Shown: positions 1 through 8,271 of the stretch, in pieces
How positions within the stretch are numbered: the stretch's first letter is position 1
How the letters are laid out: each line of letters starts with the position of its first letter
Assembly (NCBI RefSeq): GCF_016834655.1
Contig: NZ_JAENHP010000001.1
Span: 682,001 to 746,000, forward strand
Origin: Paractinoplanes ovalisporus
Lineage (GTDB): Bacteria; Actinomycetota; Actinomycetes; Mycobacteriales; Micromonosporaceae
Length of the DNA: 64,000 nucleotides
Reading direction: 5' to 3'
Notes under the pieces: model-generated
What the model saw: only the letters and a program-made list of their open reading frames with translations
Databases searched by the model: none
What the model was told of the DNA's origin: nothing
Translations under genes and position numbers: made by a program

Positions 1-1366
1 ACAGTTGGCGGCTGACCTCGATCGGGTTCGGTTCGTTGATCAGGTCGGGCCGGTGCACGGCGGGCACGTTGCGGCCGAACGCGGCCCCGACGGCGCCCAT
101 GGCGGGGGCCGACAGATCGTTCCAACGGCCCTCGTACGTACGGAAATCGCGCTCTTGATTCTCGGGCGGCACGGGCACATCCCGTACGGCGGGAGGGGCC
201 TCTCGAGCCTCGGTGTCGATCAGATTGTCGCGGCGGAGCACGTCCCGCAGCGCGGCCAGGTTGAGCAGCGCGAGCGAGTCGGGCAGCCGGTGCCACGGCC
301 GGAACCGGTTGACCAGGCCGAAAATGCCGACCATGGCCGAGCTGGCGATCCGGTTGCGGGCCGGCACGTCGGTGAGCCAGCGCTGCCGGTCCCGATGCGC
401 CGCACTGGCGTCGTAGGCGGCCTTCCGTACGCGGTTCAGGTTGCCCAGCGGACGGAAACCGGCGGTGGTGTTCCACGGGTTGAACCGCATCGCGTGCACG
501 ACCGGGTTGTCGCACGAGCCGGCCCGGATCGTCAGCGTGGCCACCGGTTCGGGCGGAGCGCTGTCCGAACGCCAGTCGACCGCCGCGTCCTCGATCGGTG
601 TCTCTTGTGGACTGCGGAAGCGCTGCACGCACAACTCGAAGCGGACGTCGCCACCCCGCAGCCGCTCCCCCAGCTCGGCCGTGAGGAAATCGGGGCCGTC
701 CGGCTTGGCCGGCGGCGGCGGGCCGGGCAGCGGGCGCAGCAGATATTGCACGGCCAGCTCGTCGCCCCAGGTGATCGGGATGCGGCTCCAGTAGGTCTCG
801 GTGGCCACGCTGTCGATGCGGCGCCGGCCGGCGAGCACGTTGCGGGCCATCCGGACCGTCTCGCCCGGGCCGAGAACGAACATCAGCCGGGCCAGGCCCA
901 GGTAGCGCCCGAGACCCCCGCCGGCCGTGGCCACCGCGAACTCAGCGAACTGCCGGGCGTCGCGGGCGTGCGAGACCGGCGCGTTGGTCATCAGCAGGTC
1001 GTGGTGCCCGGCCGGGCCGGCCGCCACCCGCAGGGCGGCGCCGCGCAGATCGGGTTCGCGGTCGTCGAGGATGCGGCCCTCGGCGTTGCTGAACCGGACG
1101 GCCGTTCGATAGACCGCGCCCGGCTGCGCGAAGCCGGCGCGCAGGTCGGCCGGAAGATCCTCACGGAACCGCAGCTCGGCATCGTCCACCGCGTACGTGC
1201 CCTTGGCCTGGAAGCCGGCCACGATCTGTTTCGCGCCGGACGCCTTGCGGTTCTTGAGCTGCGTCCGCATGATCTGCACGGCCATCTTCTCGAAGAGCCG
1301 CCGTTCGGCCTCGGGCGATCCGCCCAGGTAGGCCTCGCGCCACTGAACCCTGGTCCCCGTCGTCAT
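1..1366 (-). CDS. Peroxidase-family haem protein with catalase-like N-terminal domain, partial
   Basis: The gene reads leftward off the window edge; about 455 N-terminal residues are visible and the 3' end is missing. The visible part looks like the catalase-like domain that precedes an animal-type haem peroxidase domain in large actinobacterial peroxidases: RFSNAEG at residues 91-97, FNPWN at 295-299 and RPLGNLNRVRK at 305-315. No signal peptide is seen, so a cytoplasmic oxidative-stress role is likely. The ATG at 1364-1366 gives the sequence MTTGTRVQWREAYLGG, a natural family start, although no strong ribosome binding site precedes it. A stand-alone catalase-like protein is the alternative; the missing C-terminus would decide. 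Confidence 0.7.
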   Translation of the reverse strand, partial: MTTGTRVQWREAYLGGSPEAERRLFEKMAVQIMRTQLKNRKASGAKQIVAGFQAKGTYAVDDAELRFREDLPADLRAGFAQPGAVYRTAVRFSNAEGRILDDREPDLRGAALRVAAGPAGHHDLLMTNAPVSHARDARQFAEFAVATAGGGLGRYLGLARLMFVLGPGETVRMARNVLAGRRRIDSVATETYWSRIPITWGDELAVQYLLRPLPGPPPPAKPDGPDFLTAELGERLRGGDVRFELCVQRFRSPQETPIEDAAVDWRSDSAPPEPVATLTIRAGSCDNPVVHAMRFNPWNTTAGFRPLGNLNRVRKAAYDASAAHRDRQRWLTDVPARNRIASSAMVGIFGLVNRFRPWHRLPDSLALLNLAALRDVLRRDNLIDTEAREAPPAVRDVPVPPENQERDFRTYEGRWNDLSAPAMGAVGAAFGRNVPAVHRPDLINEPNPIEVSRQL

Positions 1367-1406
1367 TCGCAACACTATGGCCCTGCCCCGTGCCCGGCGC
1401 TGTCGG

Positions 1407-1751
1407 TTAGCCGATCCACATAGACCTTTCCCGGCAGGCGGCGCCGTTCCACCGCCGGATCGGCGACGGCCCGTTCACGTCGTACCCGACCGAACACGGA
1501 ACCGGGGGCCTGTCCTCCGGCCCGGGCGGAGGCGGCGCGTCCACCGGCGTCGGGGCAATAACCGGGGGCGGCGCGTCCACCGGCGTCGGGGCAAAACCCG
1601 GAGGCGGCGCGTCCACCGGCATCAGGGCAAAACCCGGAGGCGGCGCGTCCACCGGCATCAGGGCGACAACGGGCGCGGGCTCAACAGCCGGCGGTGCGTC
1701 CACGGGAACCAGGGCGACAAGGGCGAGCGCGGCGACGATCGTACGGAACAT
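1407..1751 (-). CDS. Small secreted proline-rich repeat protein
   Basis: This 114-residue protein has an N-terminal signal-like stretch (MFRTIVAALALVALVPVDA) and then four copies of a 12-residue unit built on PVDAPPP, ending in a short unique tail with two Cys residues. The unit PVDAPP already appears at the end of the signal sequence, so the array looks like an expansion of that region. A purine-rich GAGAAGAGAAG lies just upstream of the ATG. No enzymatic domain is visible. The tail starts like a family-2 carbohydrate-binding module but is far too short to be one. Function unknown; probably exported. Confidence 0.55.
   Translation of the reverse strand: MFRTIVAALALVALVPVDAPPAVEPAPVVALMPVDAPPPGFALMPVDAPPPGFAPTPVDAPPPVIAPTPVDAPPPPGPEDRPPVPCSVGYDVNGPSPIRRWNGAACRERSMWIG
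1527..1674. repeat. In-frame 36-bp tandem repeat, four copies
   Basis: The anchor GGCGGCGCGT recurs at 1531, 1567, 1603 and 1639, exactly 36 bp apart, with a degenerate fifth unit near 1692. The array lies inside the small secreted protein gene and encodes a 12-residue repeat. Confidence 0.9.
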
Positions 1752-1867
1752 GGTCTTCTCTTCTCGGTAGGCAACTGCCTCCGAGCCTCGCGACCGCCCG
1801 TCCCGCCGACATCGGGAACGAGATCCCCAGGTTTGCCGCGGCCCTCCCCAGAAACCACCGGGGCTCC

Positions 1868-2602
1868 CTACTTCGTCAGCGACTCCAGGTTCACGACCTC
1901 GGCCGCGGCGGGCGCCTTGATGTCGGCGAACGTCTCGCCGTACTCGCTGAAGGTCAGCGCGCCGTCGGCCGGGGTCGGGCCAGCCAGCCGTACGGGATAG
2001 GGCTCGCCGGTCGTCGCGATGTAGAGCGTGCCGCCCTCGGGGTCGCCGTCGACCAGGCCGATCGCGGGCTTGCCGTCGATCTGCTCGACCTTGCCCTTGG
2101 TGACCGCGCCCTCGTTCTCGAGCAGGTCACCGACGTCGGTGGCGCCGAACATGCCGTTGAAACTCTGGTTCTTGGTCGGCACCAGCACCCAGCGGTCGCC
2201 GACCGTGGCCGCGATCTGGGCCGCCTTCTCGGGGGTGTTGCCCAGGCCCCAGAACGTCTCGTCGGGGCGGATGTAGCGCTTGCCGCCGACGGCCAGCATC
2301 TCGAGTTTCGGGCCGTCCATGGTCATGGAGCCGGCGAGCTCCTCCCCGGCGACCTTGAAGTCGAGACCGATCTTGCCGTCCTCGGACTTCATCGTGCCCT
2401 TCATGTGGAAGGACTTGGCCTGGGCGAGGGCGGCCTTGGCCTTCTCCAGGATCTGCGCCGCCTCGAGGGCTTCGACGCCGTTGCCCGCGGGGGCGACCGG
2501 GTCCTGGAACTTGGCGCTGCCGCCGCCCTCGCCCGCGCAGCCGGTGGCCAGGAGCGCGGCCGAGGCCAGGACGACAACCGCGCTGGTGAGCGTCTTCTTC
2601 AT
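1868..2602 (-). CDS. LppX/LprG-like lipoprotein
   Basis: A 244-residue predicted lipoprotein: a positively charged N-terminus, a hydrophobic core and a lipobox ending LLATGC, with the lipidated Cys at residue 22. The mature part has a stretch typical of the actinobacterial LppX/LprAFG fold, which binds lipids or glycolipids: FHMKGTMKSEDGKIGLDFKV, followed by alternating beta strands. It should be anchored on the outer face of the membrane. It is monocistronic between two small proline-rich genes. The family assignment rests on sequence pattern only; another DUF-type lipoprotein is possible. Confidence 0.65.
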   Translation of the reverse strand: MKKTLTSAVVVLASAALLATGCAGEGGGSAKFQDPVAPAGNGVEALEAAQILEKAKAALAQAKSFHMKGTMKSEDGKIGLDFKVAGEELAGSMTMDGPKLEMLAVGGKRYIRPDETFWGLGNTPEKAAQIAATVGDRWVLVPTKNQSFNGMFGATDVGDLLENEGAVTKGKVEQIDGKPAIGLVDGDPEGGTLYIATTGEPYPVRLAGPTPADGALTFSEYGETFADIKAPAAAEVVNLESLTK

Positions 2603-2690
2603 GGTCTCCCCCGTTTCGTCGCGCCCAAGCTACAGGTGGCGCACAGCGGACTCACAGGGGACCGCCCCTCGGCCGTTCGGGCCTCTGGTT

Positions 2691-2879
2691 TCACGCCGGT
2701 TCCGGCACGCCTCCCGGGTCGGGCGCAGGCTCGGTCGGGACGGGCGACGGTTCGGCCGGTGGCGGGGGCAGCGGATCGGGGCTGCCCGGTTCCAGCTCAC
2801 CCGGGTCGTCCGGAATGGGCGCCCCGGGGTCGAGCGGCGGATACTTGTCCGGATCGGTCGGGATGCTCTGATTCTGCAT
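2691..2879 (-). CDS. Small proline-rich protein
   Basis: A 62-residue acidic, proline-rich polypeptide starting MQNQSIPTDPDKYPPLD and continuing with Pro-Glu-Pro runs. The ATG at 2877-2879 was chosen because a purine-rich AGGGTAGGTGG lies just upstream; a GTG nine bases earlier would add three residues. It has no signal sequence, membrane segment or recognisable domain, and looks intrinsically disordered. Such tiny disordered proteins are common in actinomycetes, but this one could also be a spurious frame. Confidence 0.4.
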   Translation of the reverse strand: MQNQSIPTDPDKYPPLDPGAPIPDDPGELEPGSPDPLPPPPAEPSPVPTEPAPDPGGVPEPA

Positions 2880-2918
2880 CCCCGCCACCTACCCTCTTGA
2901 TCTTCGGTCAAACACCCG

Positions 2919-3698
2919 TCACCCGTTGACGGCGTCCCGCCAGGTCAGCCATTTGCGCAGGCCACTGAGGTCGTGGTCGGGTCCTGACGAGTTCACCGTG
3001 AACAGGGAGACGCCCAGGTTGAGCAGGGCCGGCGCGACCTCGGAGGGGTCGCCCTGGACGGCGGTCGAGATCTCGATCTCCGACGGGTCGCGCCCCACGT
3101 CGGCGCAGTGCTGCCGCAGGATGCCGGCCTTGCGCTCGATGGTCTCGGCGTCGCCGAAGCTGTGCCAGATGTCGGCGTGCTTGGCGACCAGGCGCAGCGT
3201 CTTCTTCTCGCCGCCGCCGCCGATCAGGGTCGGGATCTTGCGGGTGGGCGCCGGGTTGAGTTTGGCGAAGCGGGACTCGATGCGCGGCAGCGCCTCGGCC
3301 AGGGCGTCAAGACGGCCCCCGGCGGTGCCGAACTCGTAGCCGTACTCCTGGTAGTCCTTCTCGAACCAGCCCGAGCCGATGCCGAGGATCAGGCGGCCGT
3401 CGCTGATGTGGTCGACCGTGCGGGCCATGTCGGCCAGCAGTTCCGGATTGCGATAGCTGTTGCAGGTGACCAGGGCGCCGATCTCGACCCGGGACGTCTG
3501 TTCGGCCCAGGCGGCCAGCATGGTCCAGCACTCGAAATGCAGGCCCTCGGGTTCGCCGTAGAGGGGATAGAAGTGGTCCCAGTTGAACAGGATGTCGACA
3601 CCGAGCTCCTCGGCCTCGGCGGCAACGCGGCGGATGGTCTTGTAGTCGGCGTGCTGGGGCTGGAGCTGGAGCCCCACGCGGACGGGCCTCGAGGTCAT
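2919..3698 (-). CDS. LLM-class (probably F420-dependent) oxidoreductase
   Basis: A 259-residue luciferase-like TIM-barrel protein. Family marks are VGLQLQPQHADYKTIRRVA at the N-terminus, FNWDHFYPLYG (the WDHF/Y motif near the cofactor site), ALVTCNSYRNPELLA, HISDGRLILGIGSGWF and PTLIGGGGEKKTLRLVA, all typical of bacterial F420-dependent LLM reductases. The substrate is unknown. The start at 3696-3698 was chosen because codons upstream of it no longer resemble the family. The cofactor is inferred from the subfamily and the actinobacterial context, since FMN-using members look similar. Confidence 0.85.
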   Translation of the reverse strand: MTSRPVRVGLQLQPQHADYKTIRRVAAEAEELGVDILFNWDHFYPLYGEPEGLHFECWTMLAAWAEQTSRVEIGALVTCNSYRNPELLADMARTVDHISDGRLILGIGSGWFEKDYQEYGYEFGTAGGRLDALAEALPRIESRFAKLNPAPTRKIPTLIGGGGEKKTLRLVAKHADIWHSFGDAETIERKAGILRQHCADVGRDPSEIEISTAVQGDPSEVAPALLNLGVSLFTVNSSGPDHDLSGLRKWLTWRDAVNG

Positions 3699-3764
3699 GA
3701 TCTTCAGCCTAGGCTTCCGCGTGGCGCGGTGGGCACCGGGCGGGGAAGTCGGTAGATTGAACGC

Positions 3765-3974
3765 ATGGTGACCGGCGAGAAGCGCAGCGCGATGCTGTTG
3801 CGCCTGCTCACCCACCTGTTCACGGTTCTTGCCGGCCGGTTCCGTCCCGCCGTCGTGGTCGAGTCTATTGAGGAAGCCGCTCAGCCGGTTCCCGCCGACC
3901 GCAGCCGGGTTCTCCGCGCGCAGTTCACCACGGGCGTCCGCGCTTCCCGCGCTCCCCCGTTCGCGTCCGCCTGA
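3765..3974 (+). CDS. Small hypothetical protein
   Basis: A 69-residue frame starting ATG GTG ACC, directly upstream of and co-oriented with the membrane-anchored protein that begins at 4032. The N-terminal part (MLLRLLTHLFTVLAGRF) is amphipathic to hydrophobic; the rest is low complexity. No clear ribosome binding site precedes it and no family is recognised. It may be a leader peptide or a chance frame. Confidence 0.3.
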   Translation: MVTGEKRSAMLLRLLTHLFTVLAGRFRPAVVVESIEEAAQPVPADRSRVLRAQFTTGVRASRAPPFASA

Positions 3975-4031
3975 CCGTCGCCCGACGGTCGCAGCCGACC
4001 ATCGACGACTTCTCGCGGACGGACCCTTTTC

Positions 4032-4808
4032 ATGAACGTGGTTGCGGAAATGCTGCTGACCGAGCCCGCCCCCGTCGCCATCTGGGCGACCCTCATCGTG
4101 CTCACCTTCCCCGCGTTGCTGCTGCTCGGCAGCCCCGAGGGCATGCGCCACCCCGGCCGCGTGGTGCAGGGCCTGGCCGACCTGCTGCGCGAGCGCGGCC
4201 GGCGTCGGCGCCGCGAGAGTCAAGAGGCGATCAGAGCATTCCAGTACGCGGGTGAGGTGCGCGTCGCCGCCGACCGCGCAACCGACGCAGCGCAGCGGTG
4301 GCAGGAGCGCTGGGAGCAGGCCGAGACCACCATGAACGCGGCCTGGCAGTCCTGGCTGGACGCCGACGCCCGACTGCGCACAATCACGGCCGCGGCCGCC
4401 TGGAACGCCCCGTGGTCGGTGCGGACCTGCGAGGAGTACGCGGCCCGCGAGCGTTTCCTGCACCGCGCCGTGACGGCCGCCGCCGACCGGGGCGAGCTCC
4501 CCGCCTCGGCCATCGCCGACGCCGTCACCGGCCGCAACGGCTGGGACGCCCGCCTCCACCCGGTCGAGCAGGAGCTGGTGATCGCCCGCGCTTCGACCGC
4601 CTGGCTGCGCCACCGCTACGACCAGGCCGCGGCCGCCGAGCGCACCGCCTGGCACGACGCCGACCTGGCCCGCCGTGCCGCCACCAGCCTCAACCACGAG
4701 GCCCGGACCGCCGCCGACGAGGCCGCCACGCTGAGCGCCCGCCTGGCGCCGCAGTCCCGCCCGACGGCCCGCGCCACCCACCGCCCGCTGGCCGTCCCCG
4801 CCACCTGA
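4032..4808 (+). CDS. Membrane-anchored helical protein of unknown function
   Basis: 258 residues: one hydrophobic segment at about 15-37 (APVAIWATLIVLTFPALLLL), then an Arg-rich stretch at about 55-65 and a long Ala/Arg/Glu-rich region that looks fully helical, possibly coiled coil, ending in a basic disordered tail. The topology would place most of the protein in the cytoplasm behind one transmembrane anchor. No enzyme motif is seen. Trp residues recur in the helices (RWQERW, AAWQSW, RTAW), suggesting packed helical repeats. I do not recognise the family. Confidence 0.6.
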   Translation: MNVVAEMLLTEPAPVAIWATLIVLTFPALLLLGSPEGMRHPGRVVQGLADLLRERGRRRRRESQEAIRAFQYAGEVRVAADRATDAAQRWQERWEQAETTMNAAWQSWLDADARLRTITAAAAWNAPWSVRTCEEYAARERFLHRAVTAAADRGELPASAIADAVTGRNGWDARLHPVEQELVIARASTAWLRHRYDQAAAAERTAWHDADLARRAATSLNHEARTAADEAATLSARLAPQSRPTARATHRPLAVPAT

Positions 4809-4827
4809 TCCGCGGCCCGGACCTGGC

Positions 4828-5247
4828 TCAGTTCGGCGACGGCGTGACGTCGACGATCCAGGTGACGCCGTAACGGTCGGTGAGCATGCCGTAGAGCGGG
4901 GCGAAGGGTGCGGGCCCGAGCGGGGTGAGCACGGTGGCGCCGTCGGCGAGACCGTCCCACATCTGCTGGATCTCGCCGGCGTCGTCGCCGCGCAGGGCGA
5001 TGTAGAACGCGTTCTCACCGGCGTCGAAGGTCTTGGAGGGCTGGACGTCGTAGGCCATGACGCGGAAGCCGTTGGGTGCGGTGACCTGACCCCACGCGAC
5101 CTGGTCGGCGTGGCTGGGGTCTTCGGCGGCGTGGATGTCGGTGTAGGTCGCGACGGTCACCTCACCGTGGAAAGCCTTGCCGTAGAAGTCGAGCATGTCG
5201 CGGGCCTGGCCGCGCGAGTTGATGTGGGCGGTCGTGGTGACTGTCAT
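4828..5247 (-). CDS. VOC-family (PhnB-like) protein
   Basis: A 139-residue glyoxalase-fold protein of the PhnB/3-demethylubiquinone type: FYGKAFHGEV near residue 22, then MAYDVQPSK, NAFYIALRGDDAGEIQQMWD and DRYGVTWIVDV near the C-terminus. PhnB-like members often lack metal-dependent activity and their substrate is generally unknown. AAGGAG stands six bases before the ATG. The gene overlaps the stop of the upstream TetR gene by 4 bp (ATGA at 5244-5247), so the two are translationally coupled and the regulator probably controls this protein. Confidence 0.85.
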   Translation of the reverse strand: MTVTTTAHINSRGQARDMLDFYGKAFHGEVTVATYTDIHAAEDPSHADQVAWGQVTAPNGFRVMAYDVQPSKTFDAGENAFYIALRGDDAGEIQQMWDGLADGATVLTPLGPAPFAPLYGMLTDRYGVTWIVDVTPSPN

Positions 5248-5876
5248 CCGAACTTCTCCTTGCTGGTTGATCGCATGGCGGGCAGCAGTACGGCATCGAT
5301 GAGGCCGATGGCGTACTCGGGCGTGATGGGCAGCCGTTGCACCGCGACGCGGCACGTGCACATGAGCGGGAGCACCTGCGCGAGCGCGTCGACGTCGACC
5401 GGCCCGTATTCGCCGCGGTCGACCGCCCGCCGGATGAGGATCCGGTTGGCCTCGATCCACGGCTCCGTCCCGCCCCCGGTCAGAACGGCGGCGATGTCCT
5501 CGTTGCGTTCGGCGATCGACTGCAGCCCGGCGACGACCCGGACCCGGCGCTCGGACTCCTCCGAGGTATCCGGCTGCATGCTCGCGACGAGGTCTCCGCG
5601 CAGGCTGCCGGTGTCGGGCAACCGCTCCAGTTCGGCCGGCCCGGGAGCGAGCCGCTTGACCGCGTCGAGCACCAGATCGATCTTCGTTGGCCACCGCCGG
5701 TAGACGGTCGCCCGGGCCGCACCCGCACGCACCGCCACCATGTCGATGGTCATGCCGTCAAAACCGGACTCGGCCAGCACGTCGAGGGTCGCCTCGAGGA
5801 TCACCGCGTCGCGGGAATGGTCACGCTTGCGGCCACCCCGGCTCGGCGGGCCGACCCGCTCCGTCCGTTCGCTCAT
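5244..5876 (-). CDS. TetR-family transcriptional regulator
   Basis: 210 residues with an N-terminal helix-turn-helix of TetR type (ILEATLDVLAESGFDGMTID then VRAGAARATVYRRWPTK, roughly residues 26-65). The C-terminal ligand domain belongs to the TetR_C_11-like group (GSLRGDLVASM). It is the first gene of a two-gene unit with the VOC protein. An inverted repeat directly upstream of its ATG (5884-5901) is a plausible autoregulatory operator. The ligand is unknown. Confidence 0.9.
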   Translation of the reverse strand: MSERTERVGPPSRGGRKRDHSRDAVILEATLDVLAESGFDGMTIDMVAVRAGAARATVYRRWPTKIDLVLDAVKRLAPGPAELERLPDTGSLRGDLVASMQPDTSEESERRVRVVAGLQSIAERNEDIAAVLTGGGTEPWIEANRILIRRAVDRGEYGPVDVDALAQVLPLMCTCRVAVQRLPITPEYAIGLIDAVLLPAMRSTSKEKFG

Positions 5877-5883
5877 GCAATTA

Positions 5884-5901
5884 CGATATCCACGAGTATC
5901 G
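5884..5901. promoter_or_regulatory. Candidate TetR operator
   Basis: The arms CGATA (5884-5888) and TATCG (5897-5901) form an inverted repeat with an 8-bp spacer, 8 bp upstream of the tetR start codon. A further half-like AGTATCG follows near 5911. The assignment as an autoregulatory site is inference. Confidence 0.4.
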
Positions 5902-6006
5902 GATCAGGCAAGTATCGAGACTTACCCGTATCACGCCCGGACGAGCCGGGCGGTGGCCGCCGCCTACTCTGGATCCCTTGATCAGGGCCGAGCGGACGGA
6001 GCCGCC

Positions 6007-6930
6007 ATGCTGCACGTACGGGTCATCTCGCCCGTGCCCGTCACCGACCGGCTGCGGCAGCATCTCGCCGCCGACGAGGCGGTCACCCATCTGATCGTGC
6101 TGCCGGGTGTCGCGCAGGTGCCGCCGGGCGACGTGATCGAGTTCGACGTCGTGCGCGAGGGCGCCAGCCGGGTGCTCGACGACCTGCGCGGCCTCGGGCT
6201 CGACCACGACGGGGCCATCGTGGTCGAGCGGATCGACACCACTCTGTCGGCCTCGGCCGACCGGGCCGCGCGGCGGGTGCCCGGCCTGGGAGTCGACGCG
6301 GTCGTCTGGCACGAGATCGAACATCAGACCGGCGAGGAAGCGACCCTGTCCGCCTCGTATCTGGCCTTCATGATCGTGGCAATGATCATCGCCGCCGTCG
6401 GGGTGTTGCTGGACCAGCCGATCCTGATCGTCGGCTCGATGGTCGTCGGACCCGAGTTCGGTCCGCTGGCCGCGCTCTGCGTCGCCCTCGTGCAGCGCAG
6501 ATCTGCCCTGCTGCGGCGCTCCGTGCTCGCGCTCGCGGTCGGCTTCCCGGTCGGCATGCTCGTCACCGTCGTAGCGGTGTGGCTGCTCACCGCCGCCGAT
6601 CTGGTCGACCGGTCGATGCTGCTGGACGAGCGGCCGCTGACCGACTTCATCTGGCGCCCGGACGCCCTGTCCTGGGTCATCGGCTTCCTCGGCGGGGTCG
6701 CCGGCATCCTCTCGCTGACCTCTGCCAAGGCCGGCACGCTGGTCGGGGTCCTGATCTCGGTGACGACCATCCCGGCCGCGGCCAACGCGGCGGTCGCGCT
6801 GGCCTACGGCGTACGGGCGGAGGTGTTCGGATCGACCCTCCAGCTGATCATCAACCTGGCCGCCATCGTCCTCGGCGGTGTCCTGACCCTGCTTGTTCAG
6901 CGGCTGGTGTGGAGCCGGGCACGCGCCTGA
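6007..6930 (+). CDS. DUF389 multi-pass membrane protein
   Basis: 307 residues: a soluble N-terminal domain of about 110 residues (MLHVRVISPVPVTDRL start) followed by about six hydrophobic segments. The family core is ILIVGSMVVGPEFGPLAA, where DUF389 proteins carry a conserved GxMxxGPxxGP-like turn, followed by ILSLTSAKAGTLVGVLISVT. Family function is not established; transport has been proposed. The ATG at 6007 is the first in-frame codon that gives the usual N-terminus. A 71-bp tandem array begins just after its stop. Confidence 0.85.
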   Translation: MLHVRVISPVPVTDRLRQHLAADEAVTHLIVLPGVAQVPPGDVIEFDVVREGASRVLDDLRGLGLDHDGAIVVERIDTTLSASADRAARRVPGLGVDAVVWHEIEHQTGEEATLSASYLAFMIVAMIIAAVGVLLDQPILIVGSMVVGPEFGPLAALCVALVQRRSALLRRSVLALAVGFPVGMLVTVVAVWLLTAADLVDRSMLLDERPLTDFIWRPDALSWVIGFLGGVAGILSLTSAKAGTLVGVLISVTTIPAAANAAVALAYGVRAEVFGSTLQLIINLAAIVLGGVLTLLVQRLVWSRARA

Positions 6931-6949
6931 CACGGGCCCCGCGGGCCAG

Positions 6950-7162
6950 GGCGGGGCGGGGCGGTAGCACACGTTCGGGCGCGTCGCGACGGCGGCGGGC
7001 GCACGTTCGGCTCGAGTCAGGTCGGGGCGGGGCGGTAGCACACGTTCGGGCGCGTCGCGACGGCGGCGGGCGCACGTTCGGCTCGAGTCAGGTCGGGGCG
7101 GGGCGGTAGCACACGTTCGGGCGCGTCGCGACGGCGGCGGGCGCAGGTTCGGCTCGAGGTCA
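6950..7162. repeat. 71-bp tandem repeat, three copies, reiterating the 3' end of lacI-type gene
   Basis: The anchor GCGGTAGC recurs at 6961, 7032 and 7103, exactly 71 bp apart, with a diverged fourth start near 7176 inside the convergent LacI gene. The first two units are essentially identical. Each unit contains the reverse complement of the LacI gene's last codons and its TGA stop (TCA at 7017, 7088 and, as the true stop, 7160), plus the perfect palindrome CGTCGCGACG. The array fills the gap between two convergent genes and may act in termination. Confidence 0.9.
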
Positions 7163-8158
7163 GGTGCGGGGTGGCGCGGTAGTTCCGCGGATTATCAGCT
7201 CGGGCGGGATCACGGACTCCCGGCCGGCGACGGCTGTGCCCTCCAAGCGGGCTACGAGGCGGGTTATCGCCTGGCGGGTCATGGTGGGGACGTCCTGGGC
7301 GATCGTGGTCAGGTTGATGTGGGCCAGGCGGGCCAGGCTGCTGTCGTCGTAACCGACCACGCTGATGTCCCGGGGCACCTGGACGTTGGCTCGGGTGAAA
7401 GCGTCGAGGACGCCGGTGGCGCAGCGGTCGTTGAAGACCGTTACCGCGGTGGGCAGGTTGTTCAGGAGCTCGCGGGCCGCGACGGCGCCGACCTCCTCGG
7501 TCAGGCCGCCTGGAACGATCCAGATGTAGGGCTCCAGGCCGTGGCGCTTCATCGCGGACCGGTAGCCGCGGCGGCGATCGGCGGCTCCGGGGGAACGGCC
7601 GCCGTCGATGTGCGCGATCCGGCGGTGGCCCAGGCTGACCACATGGTCGACCGCCTGGGCGGTTCCGGTGGCGTCGGCGGTACGGACGACATCGATGCCC
7701 TCGATCTTCAGGCCGCGGGCCAGCACCGTGACCGGGATCCGGGCGGCCAGCTCGGTCAGGGCGGCCGCGCTGGAGTGGGGGCCGAGCAGGATCAGGGCCT
7801 CGCACCTGTCCTGCCGCAGGCCGCGGATCGCCTCGGACTCGTCGCGTTCGGGGGTGACCGCGCTCAACGCCAGCTCGTACCCGGTCTCGCGCGCCGCCGA
7901 GTAGAGGCCGGTGACCAGGTCGGCGTGGAACGGATGCTGGATGCCGAAGACGACCCCGAGCAGGCGGCTGCGGCCGCTGCGCAACAGCCGGGCCCGACTG
8001 TCGGGATGGTAGCCGAGCTCGTCGGCGGCCTCGAGCACCCGCCGCCGGGTCTCCGGGCTCGCACCCCGCTCGTCACGCATCACCAGCGACACCAGCGATT
8101 TCGAGACACCGGCCCGGATCGCCACATCGGTCAGTGTCGGTCTGCGTTCGTCGGGCAC
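7160..8158 (-). CDS. LacI-family transcriptional regulator
   Basis: 332 residues: an N-terminal helix-turn-helix (TLTDVAIRAGVSKSLVSLVM, residues 9-28) with the hinge LLRSGRSRLLGVVFG, then a periplasmic-binding-protein-like sugar domain (TVFNDRCATGVLDAF, VPRDISVVGYDDSSLAR). It is divergent from a Gfo/Idh dehydrogenase and sugar-isomerase-like pair. Two perfect 14-bp palindromes in the 113-bp divergent region are the obvious operators, so it probably represses that pair and itself. The start is GTG at 8156-8158. The effector is unknown; inositol or a related polyol is a guess from the neighbours. Confidence 0.95.
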   Translation of the reverse strand: MPDERRPTLTDVAIRAGVSKSLVSLVMRDERGASPETRRRVLEAADELGYHPDSRARLLRSGRSRLLGVVFGIQHPFHADLVTGLYSAARETGYELALSAVTPERDESEAIRGLRQDRCEALILLGPHSSAAALTELAARIPVTVLARGLKIEGIDVVRTADATGTAQAVDHVVSLGHRRIAHIDGGRSPGAADRRRGYRSAMKRHGLEPYIWIVPGGLTEEVGAVAARELLNNLPTAVTVFNDRCATGVLDAFTRANVQVPRDISVVGYDDSSLARLAHINLTTIAQDVPTMTRQAITRLVARLEGTAVAGRESVIPPELIIRGTTAPPRT

Positions 8159-8180
8159 GACACGAGGGTAATCGCAAATG

Positions 8181-8194
8181 CTGGAACGTTCCAG
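8181..8194. promoter_or_regulatory. LacI-type operator 1
   Basis: A perfect palindrome CTGGAACGTTCCAG with the central CG step typical of LacI-family operators, 23 bp upstream of the regulator's own GTG. An identical copy lies 63 bp away, centre to centre (six helical turns), which would suit a loop. Confidence 0.85.
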
Positions 8195-8243
8195 GGCGTG
8201 TCTTGACGCCGGCCGGTGCGGACCGCAGCCTCAGGAGGACGGT

Positions 8244-8257
8244 CTGGAACGTTCCAG
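8244..8257. promoter_or_regulatory. LacI-type operator 2
   Basis: The second perfect copy of CTGGAACGTTCCAG. It abuts the Shine-Dalgarno sequence AGGAGGAGG of the Gfo/Idh gene starting at 8272, so binding here would block transcription of the dehydrogenase directly. Confidence 0.85.
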
Positions 8258-8271
8258 GAGGAGGCAGCAGC

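Noticed and set aside
5..1423. Long rightward open frame opposite the haem peroxidase
   Set aside because: It is the antisense shadow of a GC-rich gene; the leftward frame has clear family motifs and the rightward one has none. The same applies to long frames at 16126-17688 and 17710-19446 opposite mrpA/mrpC and at 39910-42126 opposite the SorC gene.
1407..1490. Family-2 carbohydrate-binding module in the tail of the secreted repeat protein
   Set aside because: Only the first few residues (CSVGYDVN) resemble such a module; the rest is far too short and lacks the conserved Trp pattern.
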